DNA from: an uncultured Bacillus sp.
GTDB lineage: Bacteria; Bacillota; Bacilli; Bacillales; Cytobacillaceae
NCBI GenBank assembly: GCA_937894355.1
Contig: CALCRD010000015.1
Location: 1-19,212 of the forward strand
Length of the DNA: 19,212 nt
Direction: 5' to 3'
Positions 1 through 7,675 of the stretch are shown in pieces (the stretch's first letter is position 1; every line of letters starts with the position of its first letter). The notes under the pieces are model-generated. The model saw nothing but the letters and a program-made list of their open reading frames with translations, was not told the origin of the DNA and did no database searches. Made by a program: the position numbers and the translations under genes.

Positions 1-57
1 GAGCCCGCGAACCGCTCGTGCCTGGAACGGAAATCAACAGCCTAGTTTAACAGAGAC
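1..57. repeat. Right end of a dispersed GC-rich repeat (cut by window start)
   Basis: This segment matches the right-hand end of the repeat at 10229-10378. Both share GAGCC, then TGGAxCGGAAATCAACA, and then GTTTAACAGAG, with scattered substitutions between them. Only the last ~57 bases are in the window, so the left arm and loop structures cannot be checked. It lies just upstream of the cobalamin operon promoter and is more GC-rich than the DNA that follows. It has no coding signal. The identification rests on the similarity between the two copies. Confidence 0.8.
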
Positions 58-73
58 AAATGATAAAATATCA

Positions 74-102
74 TTTACAAAGTAGTGGAAATTCCCTATA
101 AT
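74..102 (+). promoter_or_regulatory. Sigma-A promoter of the cobalamin riboswitch-btu operon
   Basis: A -35 TTTACA (74-79) and a perfect -10 TATAAT (97-102) are separated by exactly 17 bp. Transcription would begin near 109, about 30 nt before the riboswitch aptamer, which is the expected layout for a riboswitch-controlled leader. No other equally good promoter is visible before btuF. Confidence 0.75.
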
Positions 103-134
103 ATTTAGGTGACACAAAAAAACGAATAAATTAG

Positions 135-296
135 AAAAATTGGTCCTTGTTAAACAAGGTTAAAAGGGAAATTTGGTACAAATCCAATGCGGTCCCGCCA
201 CTGTGTGCGTTGAGTGAAGCTAGCGAGCCACTGTACTCTTGTAGTATGGGAAGGATAGCCGATCGATGAAGCGTAAGCCAGGAGACCTGCCTATTT
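135..296 (+). promoter_or_regulatory. Cobalamin (AdoCbl) riboswitch aptamer
   Basis: The hallmarks of the cobalamin riboswitch are present in order. They are a GGTTAAAAGGGAA core strand (159-171), a GGTxxxAATCC segment (174-185), the GGTCCCGCCACTGTG element (191-205), a GCCACTG repeat (227-233), GGGAAGGATAGCCGAT (248-263) and the B12 box GCCAGGAGACCTGCC (277-291). The exact outer boundaries are estimated. It sits between a sigma-A promoter and btuF, with an intrinsic terminator downstream (415-445). Binding of adenosylcobalamin is therefore expected to reduce expression of the corrinoid-uptake operon. Family assignment is firm from the B12 box and context; the off-switch direction is inferred from the terminator. 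Confidence 0.95.
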
Positions 297-414
297 TTCA
301 TCCTAAAGTTGCCTTCGAGGAAAAGGTGCTTTTAAAGCGGTTTGGCTAATGATACATAGATGATAACAATTAATGTTTTCACTTTCTGCCCTATTGACTT
401 TAGTTGCATTTTTT

Positions 415-445
415 GACGTCTTTCGAAGAGAAAAGGCGTTTTTTT
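415..445 (+). terminator. Riboswitch expression-platform terminator
   Basis: An 8-bp stem pairs ACGTCTTT (416-423) with AAAGGCGT (432-439), with one G-T wobble, an 8-nt loop and a following run of seven T (439-445). It lies between the B12 box and the btuF ribosome binding site, so it can work as a premature terminator in the leader. A competing pairing is visible: CTTCGAGG (313-320) can pair with TTTCGAAG (421-428) using two G-T wobbles, which would break the terminator's 5' arm. That pairing is a candidate antiterminator. Confidence 0.75.
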
Positions 446-481
446 GTGAGAAAAATATAGATGCAGAGGGAGTAGACAGAG

Positions 482-1465
482 ATGGGTATAATAAAAGTAA
501 AACAATGGCGAATTGTAAGTGTCCTTCTTATCGTGATGTTTGCATTCTTAACAGGATGCACCAGTGACCAAGAAGAGAAATCGGCAAATAAAGATAGGAG
601 TAAGTCCAAAGATAACACGTCAGAAGCATATCCAATCACAGTAGTTGATGGAACAGGAAAGGATGTCGTGATCGAAAAGGAGCCAAAAACGATTGTTTCT
701 TTGGTTCCTAGTATTACAGAAACTGCATTTGCTTTAGGTCTTGGCAAAAAGGTAATTGGGGTTTCTAAATATGATAATTATCCTGAAGAAGTAAAAGACA
801 TTGATAAGGTCGGGGCTTTTGACATAAATGTAGAAAAAATTCTATCATTGGCTCCCGATTTGGCGCTTGTTACAACATCCCACCAAACCAAGCACGGTGA
901 TGCTTTAGAGTTGCTAAAAAAAGCAGGAATCACCGTTGTCGTTGTGAACGAAGCAACATCGTTTGATGAAGTTTATAAATCGATTACCCTGATTGCTAAA
1001 ACAACGGGGACAGAGGAAAAAGCTAAAGAAATCATTTCGGAAATGAAACAGCGAATGGCTGAAATTAAAGAAAAAGCAAAAGCGGTAAAAACGAAAAAAA
1101 GAGTATGGGTTGAAGTTTCTCCTAGTCCAGATATATTTACAACTGGGAAAGGAACATTCATGCATGAAATGCTTGAAGCAGTTCAAGCAATCAATGTGGC
1201 TGGTGAACAAGAAGGTTGGGTAAAGTTTACAGAAGAGGAAATTGTAGCTTTTAAACCTGAAGTAATTATTACAACCTATGGTTATTTTGTGGAAAATCCT
1301 CGAGATGGAGTGTTAAGCCGTACAGGCTGGGCAGAGGTTCCAGCGATTAAAAATAAACAGGTGTTAGATGTAGATAATGATATGGTTACTAGACCTGGAC
1401 CGAGACTAATTGATGGGATTGAGACACTTGGCAAACTCATTTATCCGGAAGTTTTTGGGGAATAA
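482..1465 (+). CDS. btuF: BtuF-type corrinoid-binding lipoprotein of an ABC transporter
   Basis: This 327-residue protein has a lipoprotein signal: charged start, hydrophobic stretch and lipobox L-T-G-C with the lipidated cysteine at residue 26. A charged linker follows, then a Peripla_BP_2 (BtuF/FhuD-type) binding domain from about residue 50 to 320, with the typical opening IVSLVPSITE and the segment GLGKKVIGVSKYD. It would bind vitamin B12 or other corrinoids outside the membrane and deliver them to the BtuC permease encoded next. The start at 482 follows an AGGGAG binding site at 468-473. Substrate assignment to corrinoids, rather than siderophore or haem (same fold), rests on the upstream cobalamin riboswitch and the CbiZ domain in the third gene. 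It overlaps btuC by a few to some tens of bases, depending on the btuC start. Confidence 0.92.
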   Translation: MGIIKVKQWRIVSVLLIVMFAFLTGCTSDQEEKSANKDRSKSKDNTSEAYPITVVDGTGKDVVIEKEPKTIVSLVPSITETAFALGLGKKVIGVSKYDNYPEEVKDIDKVGAFDINVEKILSLAPDLALVTTSHQTKHGDALELLKKAGITVVVVNEATSFDEVYKSITLIAKTTGTEEKAKEIISEMKQRMAEIKEKAKAVKTKKRVWVEVSPSPDIFTTGKGTFMHEMLEAVQAINVAGEQEGWVKFTEEEIVAFKPEVIITTYGYFVENPRDGVLSRTGWAEVPAIKNKQVLDVDNDMVTRPGPRLIDGIETLGKLIYPEVFGE

Positions 1466-2489
1466 AATCTTTTGGTTGTATGTAATTTGTGTGGGGCTTG
1501 TACTTGGTACAGCCCTGCTTGCTTTATTGATAAGTAGTGTTAGCTTTCCAATCCCGGTAATTTTACATATAGTTGCTGAACATACGCTAGGACTTGGTTG
1601 GTTAGAGGACGTTCCTGAAAACGTTAATATGATTATTTGGGAAATTCGATTTCCAAGGGTATTGTTAGGGATATTGGTAGGCGCTGCTCTTTCTCTTGCT
1701 GGGGCAGCATTTCAAGGATTATTGCGAAATCCACTAGCTGACCCATATACCATCGGGGTTTCGTCTGGTGCCGCACTTGGGGCCGTTTTTGTTTTATTTT
1801 TTCAAATATCGATAGTTGGGTTATATGAGTATACCTTACCTATCATATCGATTTTAAGCGGATTTGCAGCACTTTTACTCGTATTTGGTGTCACGCGCTT
1901 GTCGAGTCGACACCTCTCCATTGAAACGATTATTTTAGCTGGCATAATCGTCAGTGCTTTTATTGGAGCACTCATATCCTTAGTTATTTCGTTAAGCCCA
2001 AGGGAGGATGTTGGGCAAATCCTCTACTGGCTGATGGGCAATATTGGCATGAGAGGCTGGACTCATGTTACATTAATCATCCCGTTTTTGATTATTGGTT
2101 CAGCCATGCTATTGCTAAGCCACCGGGAATTAAACGCCTTAGCATTGGGTGAATCCTCGGCAGAGAATATTGGCGTCAATGTTAAAAAAAGTAAAGTATT
2201 GATTTTGATTGGTGCGTCTCTTTTAACAGGGGCTTCAGTTGCTGTATCAGGCACCGTAGGTTTCGTTGGTTTGGTGATTCCTCATTTAGTTCGCTTACTG
2301 GTTGGTCCTAATCATCGTCATGTTCTACCGTTATCAATGTTGATTGGCAGTAGTTATTTAGTGATTGCTGATTTACTAGCGAGAACGTTGATTGCACCGA
2401 GTGAATTGCCGATAGGTGTTATTACTGCCTTAATTGGGACACCGATTTTTGCCTTACTATTAATTAGGGAAAAAGCTAGGAAGGGGTAA
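1455..2489 (+). CDS. btuC: BtuC-type corrinoid ABC transporter permease (FecCD family)
   Basis: This is a very hydrophobic polytopic permease of the FecCD/BtuC family, normally about ten membrane helices and working as a dimer. Family landmarks include FPRVLLGILVGAALSLAGAAFQG, which covers the first conserved loop, then NPLADPYTIGVSSGAA, and GTVGFVGLVIPHLVR-L near the ATPase coupling helix, followed by PSELPIGVITALIGTPIF at the C-terminus. The start is uncertain. The frame is open back to TTG 1410 and ATG 1413, but those would overlap btuF by about 55 bases without a clear binding site. TTG 1455, behind CGGAAG and overlapping btuF by 11 bases, places the start just before the first membrane helix and is preferred; it gives 344 residues. 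It pairs with BtuF and the BtuD domain of the next gene, only 6 bases downstream. Confidence 0.92.
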   Translation: MGNKIFWLYVICVGLVLGTALLALLISSVSFPIPVILHIVAEHTLGLGWLEDVPENVNMIIWEIRFPRVLLGILVGAALSLAGAAFQGLLRNPLADPYTIGVSSGAALGAVFVLFFQISIVGLYEYTLPIISILSGFAALLLVFGVTRLSSRHLSIETIILAGIIVSAFIGALISLVISLSPREDVGQILYWLMGNIGMRGWTHVTLIIPFLIIGSAMLLLSHRELNALALGESSAENIGVNVKKSKVLILIGASLLTGASVAVSGTVGFVGLVIPHLVRLLVGPNHRHVLPLSMLIGSSYLVIADLLARTLIAPSELPIGVITALIGTPIFALLLIREKARKG

Positions 2490-2495
2490 TTTCGA

Positions 2496-3962
2496 TTGAT
2501 AACAGTAGAGAATGTATTCGGCGGTTATAAGGACAATCACCATATTATTAAAAATGTCAGTTTTCAAGTACGGCCTGGGGAATTTTTTACATTAATCGGA
2601 CCAAATGGTAGCGGAAAAACGACTCTTTTTAAGTTGATTACTGGTGCATTGACTACTGCTAAGGGAGAAATAAAACTTATTGGTCAACCCCTTTCAAAAA
2701 TCTCTACATTTGAAAAAGCAAAATTCATGGCCGTTCTGTCTCAGGAGGAAAATGTTGAGTTTGACTTTACTGTTAAAGAAATCGTTTCCCTGGGGCGGTA
2801 TGCCCATCAAAAGGGTATTATTAAAACCAATTCAAAGGAAGATTTGCGGATTGTTGAACAAGCAATGGAGATTACCAAGATTGGTGATTATAAAAATAAG
2901 CCATTTAAATATTTAAGTGGTGGTGAGAAGCAACGGGTGCTACTGGCAAAAGCTCTTGCGCAAGAACCGAAAATATTATTATTAGACGAACCAACGAATC
3001 ATTTAGATATTAAACATACTTTTGAAATGATGAACCTATTAAAAGAATGGCAGCAGAATTATAATTTGACGGTACTGGCAATCTTACATGATTTAAATGC
3101 TGCGGCCCTTTTTGCAGATCGAATCGGATTGATGAAACAAGGTGAACTAGTTGATCTTGGTGATCAAACCATTCTTGCAAAGGCAGAATTATTGGAAGAG
3201 GTATATGAAGTTGAAATTACTTCCCAACCACATCCGAAAATTGCTAAATCCCAGTTGTTTCTAACGCCAAAAGAGGATATTAATGATCAAAATTATCCAT
3301 TTTACTCTGCCTTTGAATTGGAGCAGGACGATCAATTGATTCATGTGGCCTTTCAAAATCCATTAAGGACGATATCAAATGGAGTAATAGGTGAAGGGAT
3401 TAATTGGGCCAGCCATTTCTGCAACTTCCACGTTAGCAATAACAATCAATATCTCGTTAATAAAAAAGACCTAATTAGCTTGATGGAAGAACGAAATATA
3501 CCGACTACACAGTCAATAGGAATGATGACGGCAGTAGAGTTAGCTAATTGTGCTGTTGTTAAAGAAACAATTGAAGACTATTCTTTTTTAGTAGTCGTTA
3601 CAGCTGGGACAGCAGAAGCAGTTGATATTTCACAAATAAGTTCACTTGAACCAATGAAAATCGGTACTATTAATATCATGGTTTTTGTTGATGGCAACTT
3701 GTCTGATGGGGATTTGGTGTTTGCCATACAGGCATGTACTGAGGCAAAAGCAAAAGCTTTGTTTGATTTAGAAATTGTCGATAAAAATACAGGTACATTA
3801 GCAACAGGTACCTTATCTGATAGTGTTGTTATCGCCGCTACACAACAAGGGGAGACAACTCATTTTGCTGAGAATGCTTCTGTATTGGCTAAAGGAATTG
3901 GAAGACTTGTGTGCCTTGGGGTAACTCAGGCCCTTAAGAATGACCAAACAGGCTGGTATTAA
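2496..3962 (+). CDS. btuD: Fused BtuD ATPase - CbiZ adenosylcobinamide amidohydrolase
   Basis: This 488-residue two-domain protein starts at a TTG behind AGGAAGGGG. Residues 1 to about 250 are an ABC ATPase: Walker A GPNGSGKTT (35-43), Q-loop Q83, signature LSGGEKQR (140-147), Walker B ILLLDEP (160-166) and H-loop H198. Residues about 275-480 match the CbiZ family, with GMMTAVELAN, VVVTAGTAEA, GTINIMVFVD, ATGTLSDSV and a conserved run of Ala/Lys around EAKAKAL. CbiZ cleaves the amide bond of adenosylcobinamide-type corrinoids to adenosylcobyric acid, so that incomplete or foreign corrinoids can be rebuilt. ATPase domains fused to CbiZ are known in Bacillus and relatives. The fusion puts the salvage enzyme at the inner face of the import channel. 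A strong bidirectional terminator follows. Confidence 0.93.
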   Translation: MITVENVFGGYKDNHHIIKNVSFQVRPGEFFTLIGPNGSGKTTLFKLITGALTTAKGEIKLIGQPLSKISTFEKAKFMAVLSQEENVEFDFTVKEIVSLGRYAHQKGIIKTNSKEDLRIVEQAMEITKIGDYKNKPFKYLSGGEKQRVLLAKALAQEPKILLLDEPTNHLDIKHTFEMMNLLKEWQQNYNLTVLAILHDLNAAALFADRIGLMKQGELVDLGDQTILAKAELLEEVYEVEITSQPHPKIAKSQLFLTPKEDINDQNYPFYSAFELEQDDQLIHVAFQNPLRTISNGVIGEGINWASHFCNFHVSNNNQYLVNKKDLISLMEERNIPTTQSIGMMTAVELANCAVVKETIEDYSFLVVVTAGTAEAVDISQISSLEPMKIGTINIMVFVDGNLSDGDLVFAIQACTEAKAKALFDLEIVDKNTGTLATGTLSDSVVIAATQQGETTHFAENASVLAKGIGRLVCLGVTQALKNDQTGWY

Positions 3963-3982
3963 ATCCTCAGAAATTAAAGGAT

Positions 3983-4032
3983 AAAAAATGCCAGGAAGTA
4001 ACTATTACTTAGTTGCTCCCTGGCATTTTTTT
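3983..4032. terminator. Bidirectional intrinsic terminator between btuD-cbiZ and yitT
   Basis: A long hairpin is formed by ATGCCAGG (3988-3995) with CCTGGCAT (4019-4026), extended by AGTAACTA pairing with TAGTTGCT around a TTACT loop. It is flanked by A6 on the left and T7 on the right, so it can end transcription from both converging genes. Confidence 0.93.
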
Positions 4033-4035
4033 GTG

Positions 4036-4920
4036 TTAATGAGCTGCACTTTTCCTGAAATTACTACCAGAAACATCAGCTACATTCTCAATAGCAACTA
4101 ACGCTTTCGGGTCAATTTCATGGACAATAGACCGCAAATTCGATAATTCTATCCTCGTTACGATTGTATAGATGATCTTTTTAGCTTCTCCTGAATAAAC
4201 CCCTTGACCATTAATATAAGTCATTCCCCGACCTAATTCGGTTGTTAATGTATCGGCAATTTGTTCTGGAAAATCAGAAATAATGGTAACGGATTTTAAT
4301 TCTTCCATACCTTCAACGACGATATCGATTGTTTTATACGCGATAAAGTATGTAATTATGGAGTACATAGCAGTTTCCCAACTGAATACTAACAAGGCTG
4401 CCAGGATAAAGATGAATAAGTTGATAATCATAATAAATTGACCAACTGAAACCGGGCGTTTCTTACTAACAAGTATGGCAATGATTTCTGTACCATCTAG
4501 TGAGCCACCAGTTCTTAGAACAAGGCCAACTCCAGTACCGAGTATGACAGCACCGATGATCGTTGCTAAAAATAAATCATTTGTAACCGGTTCAAAATGA
4601 TGGAGATATGAAGTACAAAGGGATAAAATAATAACCCCATATAAAGTGTGGAGGGTGAATTTGGTACCAATCCTTTTATAACCAATATAAAGAAATGGTA
4701 AATTTAGAACAATAAGGAATATACTCATGGGAATGTCGAATATTGCTGATGCGATGATGGAGAGACCAATAACACCACCGTCCAAAATATCATTTGGTAC
4801 TAGGAATAGTTCAAGACCAAATGCAGCAATTATCGCTCCGAATGTAATCATGACCATTTGTCGAACTTCTTTGATAACACGTTTTTTCTTTGTCATTGCC
4901 AATAAAATCAAGCCTTTCAT
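4036..4920 (-). CDS. YitT family membrane protein with C-terminal DUF2179 domain
   Basis: This 294-residue protein has the YitT layout: an N-terminal membrane part of five to six helices (about residues 20-205), then a soluble DUF2179 domain (about 207-285) with the family's GRGMTYINGQGVYSG segment. Membrane-part landmarks are LVPNDILDGGVIGLS (40-54) and GGSLDGTEIIAIL (138-150). The biochemical function of YitT proteins is not established; DUF2179 is suspected to sense a ligand. The start is uncertain. ATG 4920 has no binding site. AAAGG within the first codons could instead serve TTG 4902 or ATG 4896, which begin MAMTKKKR or MTKKKR. A shorter paralogue lies at 5990-6613 on the other strand. 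Confidence 0.9.
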   Translation of the reverse strand: MKGLILLAMTKKKRVIKEVRQMVMITFGAIIAAFGLELFLVPNDILDGGVIGLSIIASAIFDIPMSIFLIVLNLPFLYIGYKRIGTKFTLHTLYGVIILSLCTSYLHHFEPVTNDLFLATIIGAVILGTGVGLVLRTGGSLDGTEIIAILVSKKRPVSVGQFIMIINLFIFILAALLVFSWETAMYSIITYFIAYKTIDIVVEGMEELKSVTIISDFPEQIADTLTTELGRGMTYINGQGVYSGEAKKIIYTIVTRIELSNLRSIVHEIDPKALVAIENVADVSGSNFRKSAAH

Positions 4921-4938
4921 ATTAAAGTATCTAATACT

Positions 4939-4947
4939 ATTTTACCA
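4939..4947 (-). promoter_or_regulatory. Possible extended -10 promoter of the yitT-family gene
   Basis: On the minus strand there is TGGTAAAAT, an extended -10 (TGn plus TAAAAT). The -35 is poor. Transcription would start near 4932, only 12 nt before ATG 4920, which fits better with the downstream starts (4902 or 4896). No better promoter was found in 4921-5041. Confidence 0.35.
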
Positions 4948-5041
4948 CTATTTCATTCGGAATTGAGATTCTATGATAAAAAGGGGTGATTCCTTTTGAA
5001 GTTTTTAGAAAGGACTAATTATTTTGGTCAGCTTAGAAAGT

Positions 5042-5073
5042 AAAAAAGGGTGAACCAATGTCGGTCACCCTTT
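5042..5073 (-). terminator. Intrinsic terminator of the minus-strand lipoprotein gene
   Basis: A perfect 9-bp stem pairs AAAGGGTGA (5045-5053) with TCACCCTTT (5065-5073). On the minus strand the hairpin is followed by a T-run (5042-5047 read in reverse). It lies 13 bases beyond the lipoprotein stop codon. Confidence 0.9.
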
Positions 5074-5085
5074 GCTATTTCTGTC

Positions 5086-5700
5086 TTATTTATTAGCCTT
5101 TTGCATGATTTCAACAATTTTTGATTCAAGAGCTTCAAATTGCTCGATTTTTACTCTTTTGTTTACTAGCTTTATGACAATAACGCGTTTTTCAGTAAAA
5201 GTCTTTTCTCCTGCTAATAACTTATAGTCAACATTAATTGTGTATTTATCAGCCATATTTTCAACTAAAGTATAGGTGTGTGTTTCTTGCTTCGTGTTAG
5301 CTTCTTCCAAAGGCATTCCGATAATGTCGTTTAAAAGTTGATAATAAACAGCAACTTCTTCAGTAGCACTTTCGTATTTTGCTTCTGCGGGTAAACCATA
5401 ATAGAATCCAGGCTCAAGCGGCTTTTCAAAAAAATCCTCTACTGGTTTGGAAATAGTTGAGTTACTAAGATTGATAATTTTCTTTGAGAAAAGTTCATAG
5501 AATTCTTTAGCACTCTGTTCGGTAAGTTCTATTATCTCTTCTTGGGGTTCCACACTAACTTCAGCTTTTACTTCACTTTTAACGGATTCTTCAGCTTTTA
5601 CTTTTGTGTCTTTCTCAGTGGTGTCAGCTTTATCTTCGGAGCACCCTACTAAGCCAATTAACAAAATCAATATAAACGCAAACCCTAACTTTTTTACCAT
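5086..5700 (-). CDS. Lipoprotein of unknown function
   Basis: This 204-residue protein has a clear lipoprotein signal: MVKK, a hydrophobic core, and lipobox L-V-G-C with the cysteine at residue 20. A low-complexity segment of Lys, Glu, Val and Ser (about 24-58) follows, which probably acts as a flexible tether to the cell wall side. The rest (about 58-204) is a soluble, mixed alpha/beta-looking region with no motif I recognise. The start at 5700 follows AGGAG with good spacing, and a terminator lies right after the stop. It is a single-gene unit with its own promoter (-10 at 5742-5747). No function can be inferred from its neighbours, which are two unrelated YitT-family genes. Confidence 0.85.
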   Translation of the reverse strand: MVKKLGFAFILILLIGLVGCSEDKADTTEKDTKVKAEESVKSEVKAEVSVEPQEEIIELTEQSAKEFYELFSKKIINLSNSTISKPVEDFFEKPLEPGFYYGLPAEAKYESATEEVAVYYQLLNDIIGMPLEEANTKQETHTYTLVENMADKYTINVDYKLLAGEKTFTEKRVIVIKLVNKRVKIEQFEALESKIVEIMQKANK

Positions 5701-5741
5701 TTAGTACTACTCCTCTTTTCTTTCCAGTATTCTTCACCTAC

Positions 5742-5780
5742 ATTATATAGAAGTGACTAAAATCACTCTAGTGACTAAAA
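5742..5780 (-). promoter_or_regulatory. Promoter of the lipoprotein gene with a tandem 11-bp repeat over the -35
   Basis: The minus strand has a perfect TATAAT (5742-5747), about 35 nt before the ATG if transcription begins near 5735. The expected -35 position (5765-5770) reads TAGAGT, a poor match. That position is covered by two exact copies of AGTGACTAAAA, at 5752-5762 and 5770-5780, with an 18-bp period. A weak -35 overlapped by direct repeats suggests an activator or repressor site; that role is inferred. Confidence 0.5.
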
Positions 5781-5944
5781 GTAATGAATTTTTCATAAGG
5801 AAAAGTTATCACATTGAACGGTGGTGCCTTTACGTTTAAGCAAGCGTTGGTTTGTAATGAAAGCTTTGGGGATTAATAATGTGGAATGTTAAATAACCTT
5901 ACTGGCACTAAAAGAATATCTGACTTTTTGAAGAATATAAATAT

Positions 5945-5953
5945 CATACAGTA
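5945..5953 (+). promoter_or_regulatory. Possible sporulation-sigma -10 element before the short YitT-like gene
   Basis: CATACAGTA fits the -10 patterns of SigK (CATAnnnTA) and nearly fits SigE (CATACAnT). It would start transcription near 5961, 29 nt before the gene, with the ribosome site between. No well-spaced -35 is visible, so this is only a candidate. Confidence 0.3.
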
Positions 5954-5989
5954 CTAAGTTTATCGGTTATATCCGCAAAGGGGAACTGT

Positions 5990-6613
5990 ATGTATAAACT
6001 CAGGTTAAACTACTATATAAACCAGTATAGATCATGCCCTATTTCCTTTTACAAAAGGGGATTATTCATATTTATTGGAGCATTGCTTGTTGCCTGTTCA
6101 TTACAATTCTTTCTTGTAAAAAATTACGTTATTGATGGTGGAATTGTTGGAGTATCCATTATCATCTCGCATGTATACAGTTGGAATGTAGGATTAGTTC
6201 TGTTAGTCTTGAATACTCCTTTTTTGATAATAGGTCATTATTACCTTGGAAAAAGGTTTCTAATATTGAGTTTATACGCTATTCTCATTTTAGCAATTGG
6301 ATCGACCATACTAGAACCATTTCCGGTACTAACTGATAATCCTCTCGGGGTCGTGGTTTTTGGGGGTTTTCTGTTAGGCTTGGGTGTAGGGGTAATCATT
6401 CGGTATGGTGGTTCTTTAGATGGGACCGAAATCTTGGCGATCTTGCTAAGTGAAAGATCCATTATGACAATTGGTCAATATGTGCTAATTTTTAACTTCT
6501 TTATTTTTGGGAGTGCTGTTTTTGTTTATGGAATGAAGGAGGCACTTTACTCCTTGGCAACATTTTTTATTGCCTATTTAACTATTGATTTCACATTGCG
6601 CATAACGAGATAG
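5990..6613 (+). CDS. Short YitT-family membrane protein lacking the DUF2179 domain
   Basis: This 207-residue protein is clearly related to the product of 4036-4920. Shared landmarks are LVKNYVIDGGIVGVSII (42-58) and GGSLDGTEILAILLS (140-154), plus IGQYVLIFNFFIFG. It ends at FFIAYLTIDFTLRITR, exactly where the longer paralogue runs into its DUF2179 domain. It is therefore the five-to-six-helix membrane part alone. The start at 5990 has AAAGGGG with good spacing, the frame is intact and a terminator follows 40 bases on, so it looks like a real short gene rather than a broken one. Its function is unknown. It may work alone or combine with a full-length YitT protein. Confidence 0.85.
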   Translation: MYKLRLNYYINQYRSCPISFYKRGLFIFIGALLVACSLQFFLVKNYVIDGGIVGVSIIISHVYSWNVGLVLLVLNTPFLIIGHYYLGKRFLILSLYAILILAIGSTILEPFPVLTDNPLGVVVFGGFLLGLGVGVIIRYGGSLDGTEILAILLSERSIMTIGQYVLIFNFFIFGSAVFVYGMKEALYSLATFFIAYLTIDFTLRITR

Positions 6614-6653
6614 TTTTATGATAAAAAATTTAAATCCGGATATATTAAATAGA

Positions 6654-6692
6654 AAATCCCTCAAAAAAGAGTTATCTTTGGGGGATTTTTTT
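6654..6692 (+). terminator. Intrinsic terminator after the short YitT-like gene
   Basis: AAATCCCTCAAA (6654-6665) pairs with TTTGGGGGATTT (6677-6688) with one G-T wobble, followed by a T-run to 6692. Confidence 0.9.
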
Positions 6693-6866
6693 CTGTGACT
6701 GCGTGTTTATTATAATATTATTATGTAAAGTTACCTATTTTTAAAAATTTCCCATTATGTAACTACTTTATTATTCAGTAACTTAAATGATATATTAATA
6801 TAATAAGTTATTGCGTTATATTTTTTTCTAAATATAGAAAAAGTAGATTTTCTGGGGAGTGATTTC

Positions 6867-7607
6867 GTGAATAAAAAAGAAATAGCATTACAACTTGAGA
6901 GTATTTTAATAGAGTTGGAAGAGGAGAAGGATCATTCTACTTCTAACAATGGATTCCAAAGTAAAGAAAAATTGTCTACTATTCCTAAATCATTATTGAA
7001 GCTGTTTTTCCGTTATTGGGGCGTGAAAATTTTTCTAGTTTTATTAGTGTTAATAGTAGTGATAGCAAGTGGTTTCTGGTTATTTTCAGGCAGTACTTTT
7101 AAAAAAGAAAGTATCACTTTTGTGGAACAGGTTCAGGAATTAGCCACTCTTGCTACTGCTCAAGCACATGTTAAGGTAATCATTGAAGAAGAGGACAATA
7201 AACTGTTTGGGAAAGATATTCAGTATAATATTCCTGGTACCAAGCGGGAGTTATTATTGGTTGTACCAGCTACGGTTCTTGCTGGGGTGGATTTAAAAGG
7301 TGTAACTTCTGACGATATTAAAGTCGATGACAAAGCAAAAAGTCTAGAAATTGTTCTGCCACCGGCAACCTTGATCCAAGAGCCAGCCATACAAACCGAT
7401 AAAGTAAGTGCATTTTCCGATGAAGGTTTGTTTCGTTCAGAAGTTGGTTGGAATGAAGGTTTTGATTTAGCAGCCGAAGCACAAACACAAGTCAAAAAAG
7501 AAGTGATTGAAATCGGTCTGTTACAAACGGCTGAACAAAATGCCGAAAAAGTGCTTCAAGAATTCTTTAGCAACCTCGGTTACACTGTCACAGTAGCATT
7601 TAAATGA
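6867..7607 (+). CDS. Single-pass membrane protein with DUF4230 domain
   Basis: This 246-residue protein starts at a GTG preceded by GGGGAGTGA. Residues 1-50 are a charged cytoplasmic segment with a possible short coiled coil (QLESILIELEEEKD). Residues about 52-74 form one membrane helix. The remainder, outside the membrane, resembles the DUF4230 family: a beta-rich part with GTKRELLLVVPATVLAGVDL and LEIVLPPATLI, then a helical end containing EGLFRSEVGWNEGFDLAAEA and a stretch of Gln/Glu-rich helix. DUF4230 has no established function. The gene stands alone, with a terminator-like hairpin after it. DUF4230 assignment is by remembered family pattern and is fairly confident. Confidence 0.8.
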   Translation: MNKKEIALQLESILIELEEEKDHSTSNNGFQSKEKLSTIPKSLLKLFFRYWGVKIFLVLLVLIVVIASGFWLFSGSTFKKESITFVEQVQELATLATAQAHVKVIIEEEDNKLFGKDIQYNIPGTKRELLLVVPATVLAGVDLKGVTSDDIKVDDKAKSLEIVLPPATLIQEPAIQTDKVSAFSDEGLFRSEVGWNEGFDLAAEAQTQVKKEVIEIGLLQTAEQNAEKVLQEFFSNLGYTVTVAFK

Positions 7608-7629
7608 ATAGTAAAATCATAATGCCTTT

Positions 7630-7675
7630 TCAAGGTTAAACTACAATTGGCTGAAGTTAAACCTTGATTTGTGTT
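7630..7675 (+). terminator. Probable terminator after the DUF4230 gene
   Basis: TCAAGGTTAAACT (7630-7642) pairs with AGTTAAACCTTGA (7655-7667) with one A-A mismatch. The following tract is only moderately T-rich (TTTGTGTTT), so termination may be partial. Confidence 0.6.

Noticed and set aside
373..567. Open frame of 64 codons in the riboswitch-btuF leader
   Set aside because: It runs across the terminator and the btuF start, has no ribosome site, and is explained by the leader and btuF.
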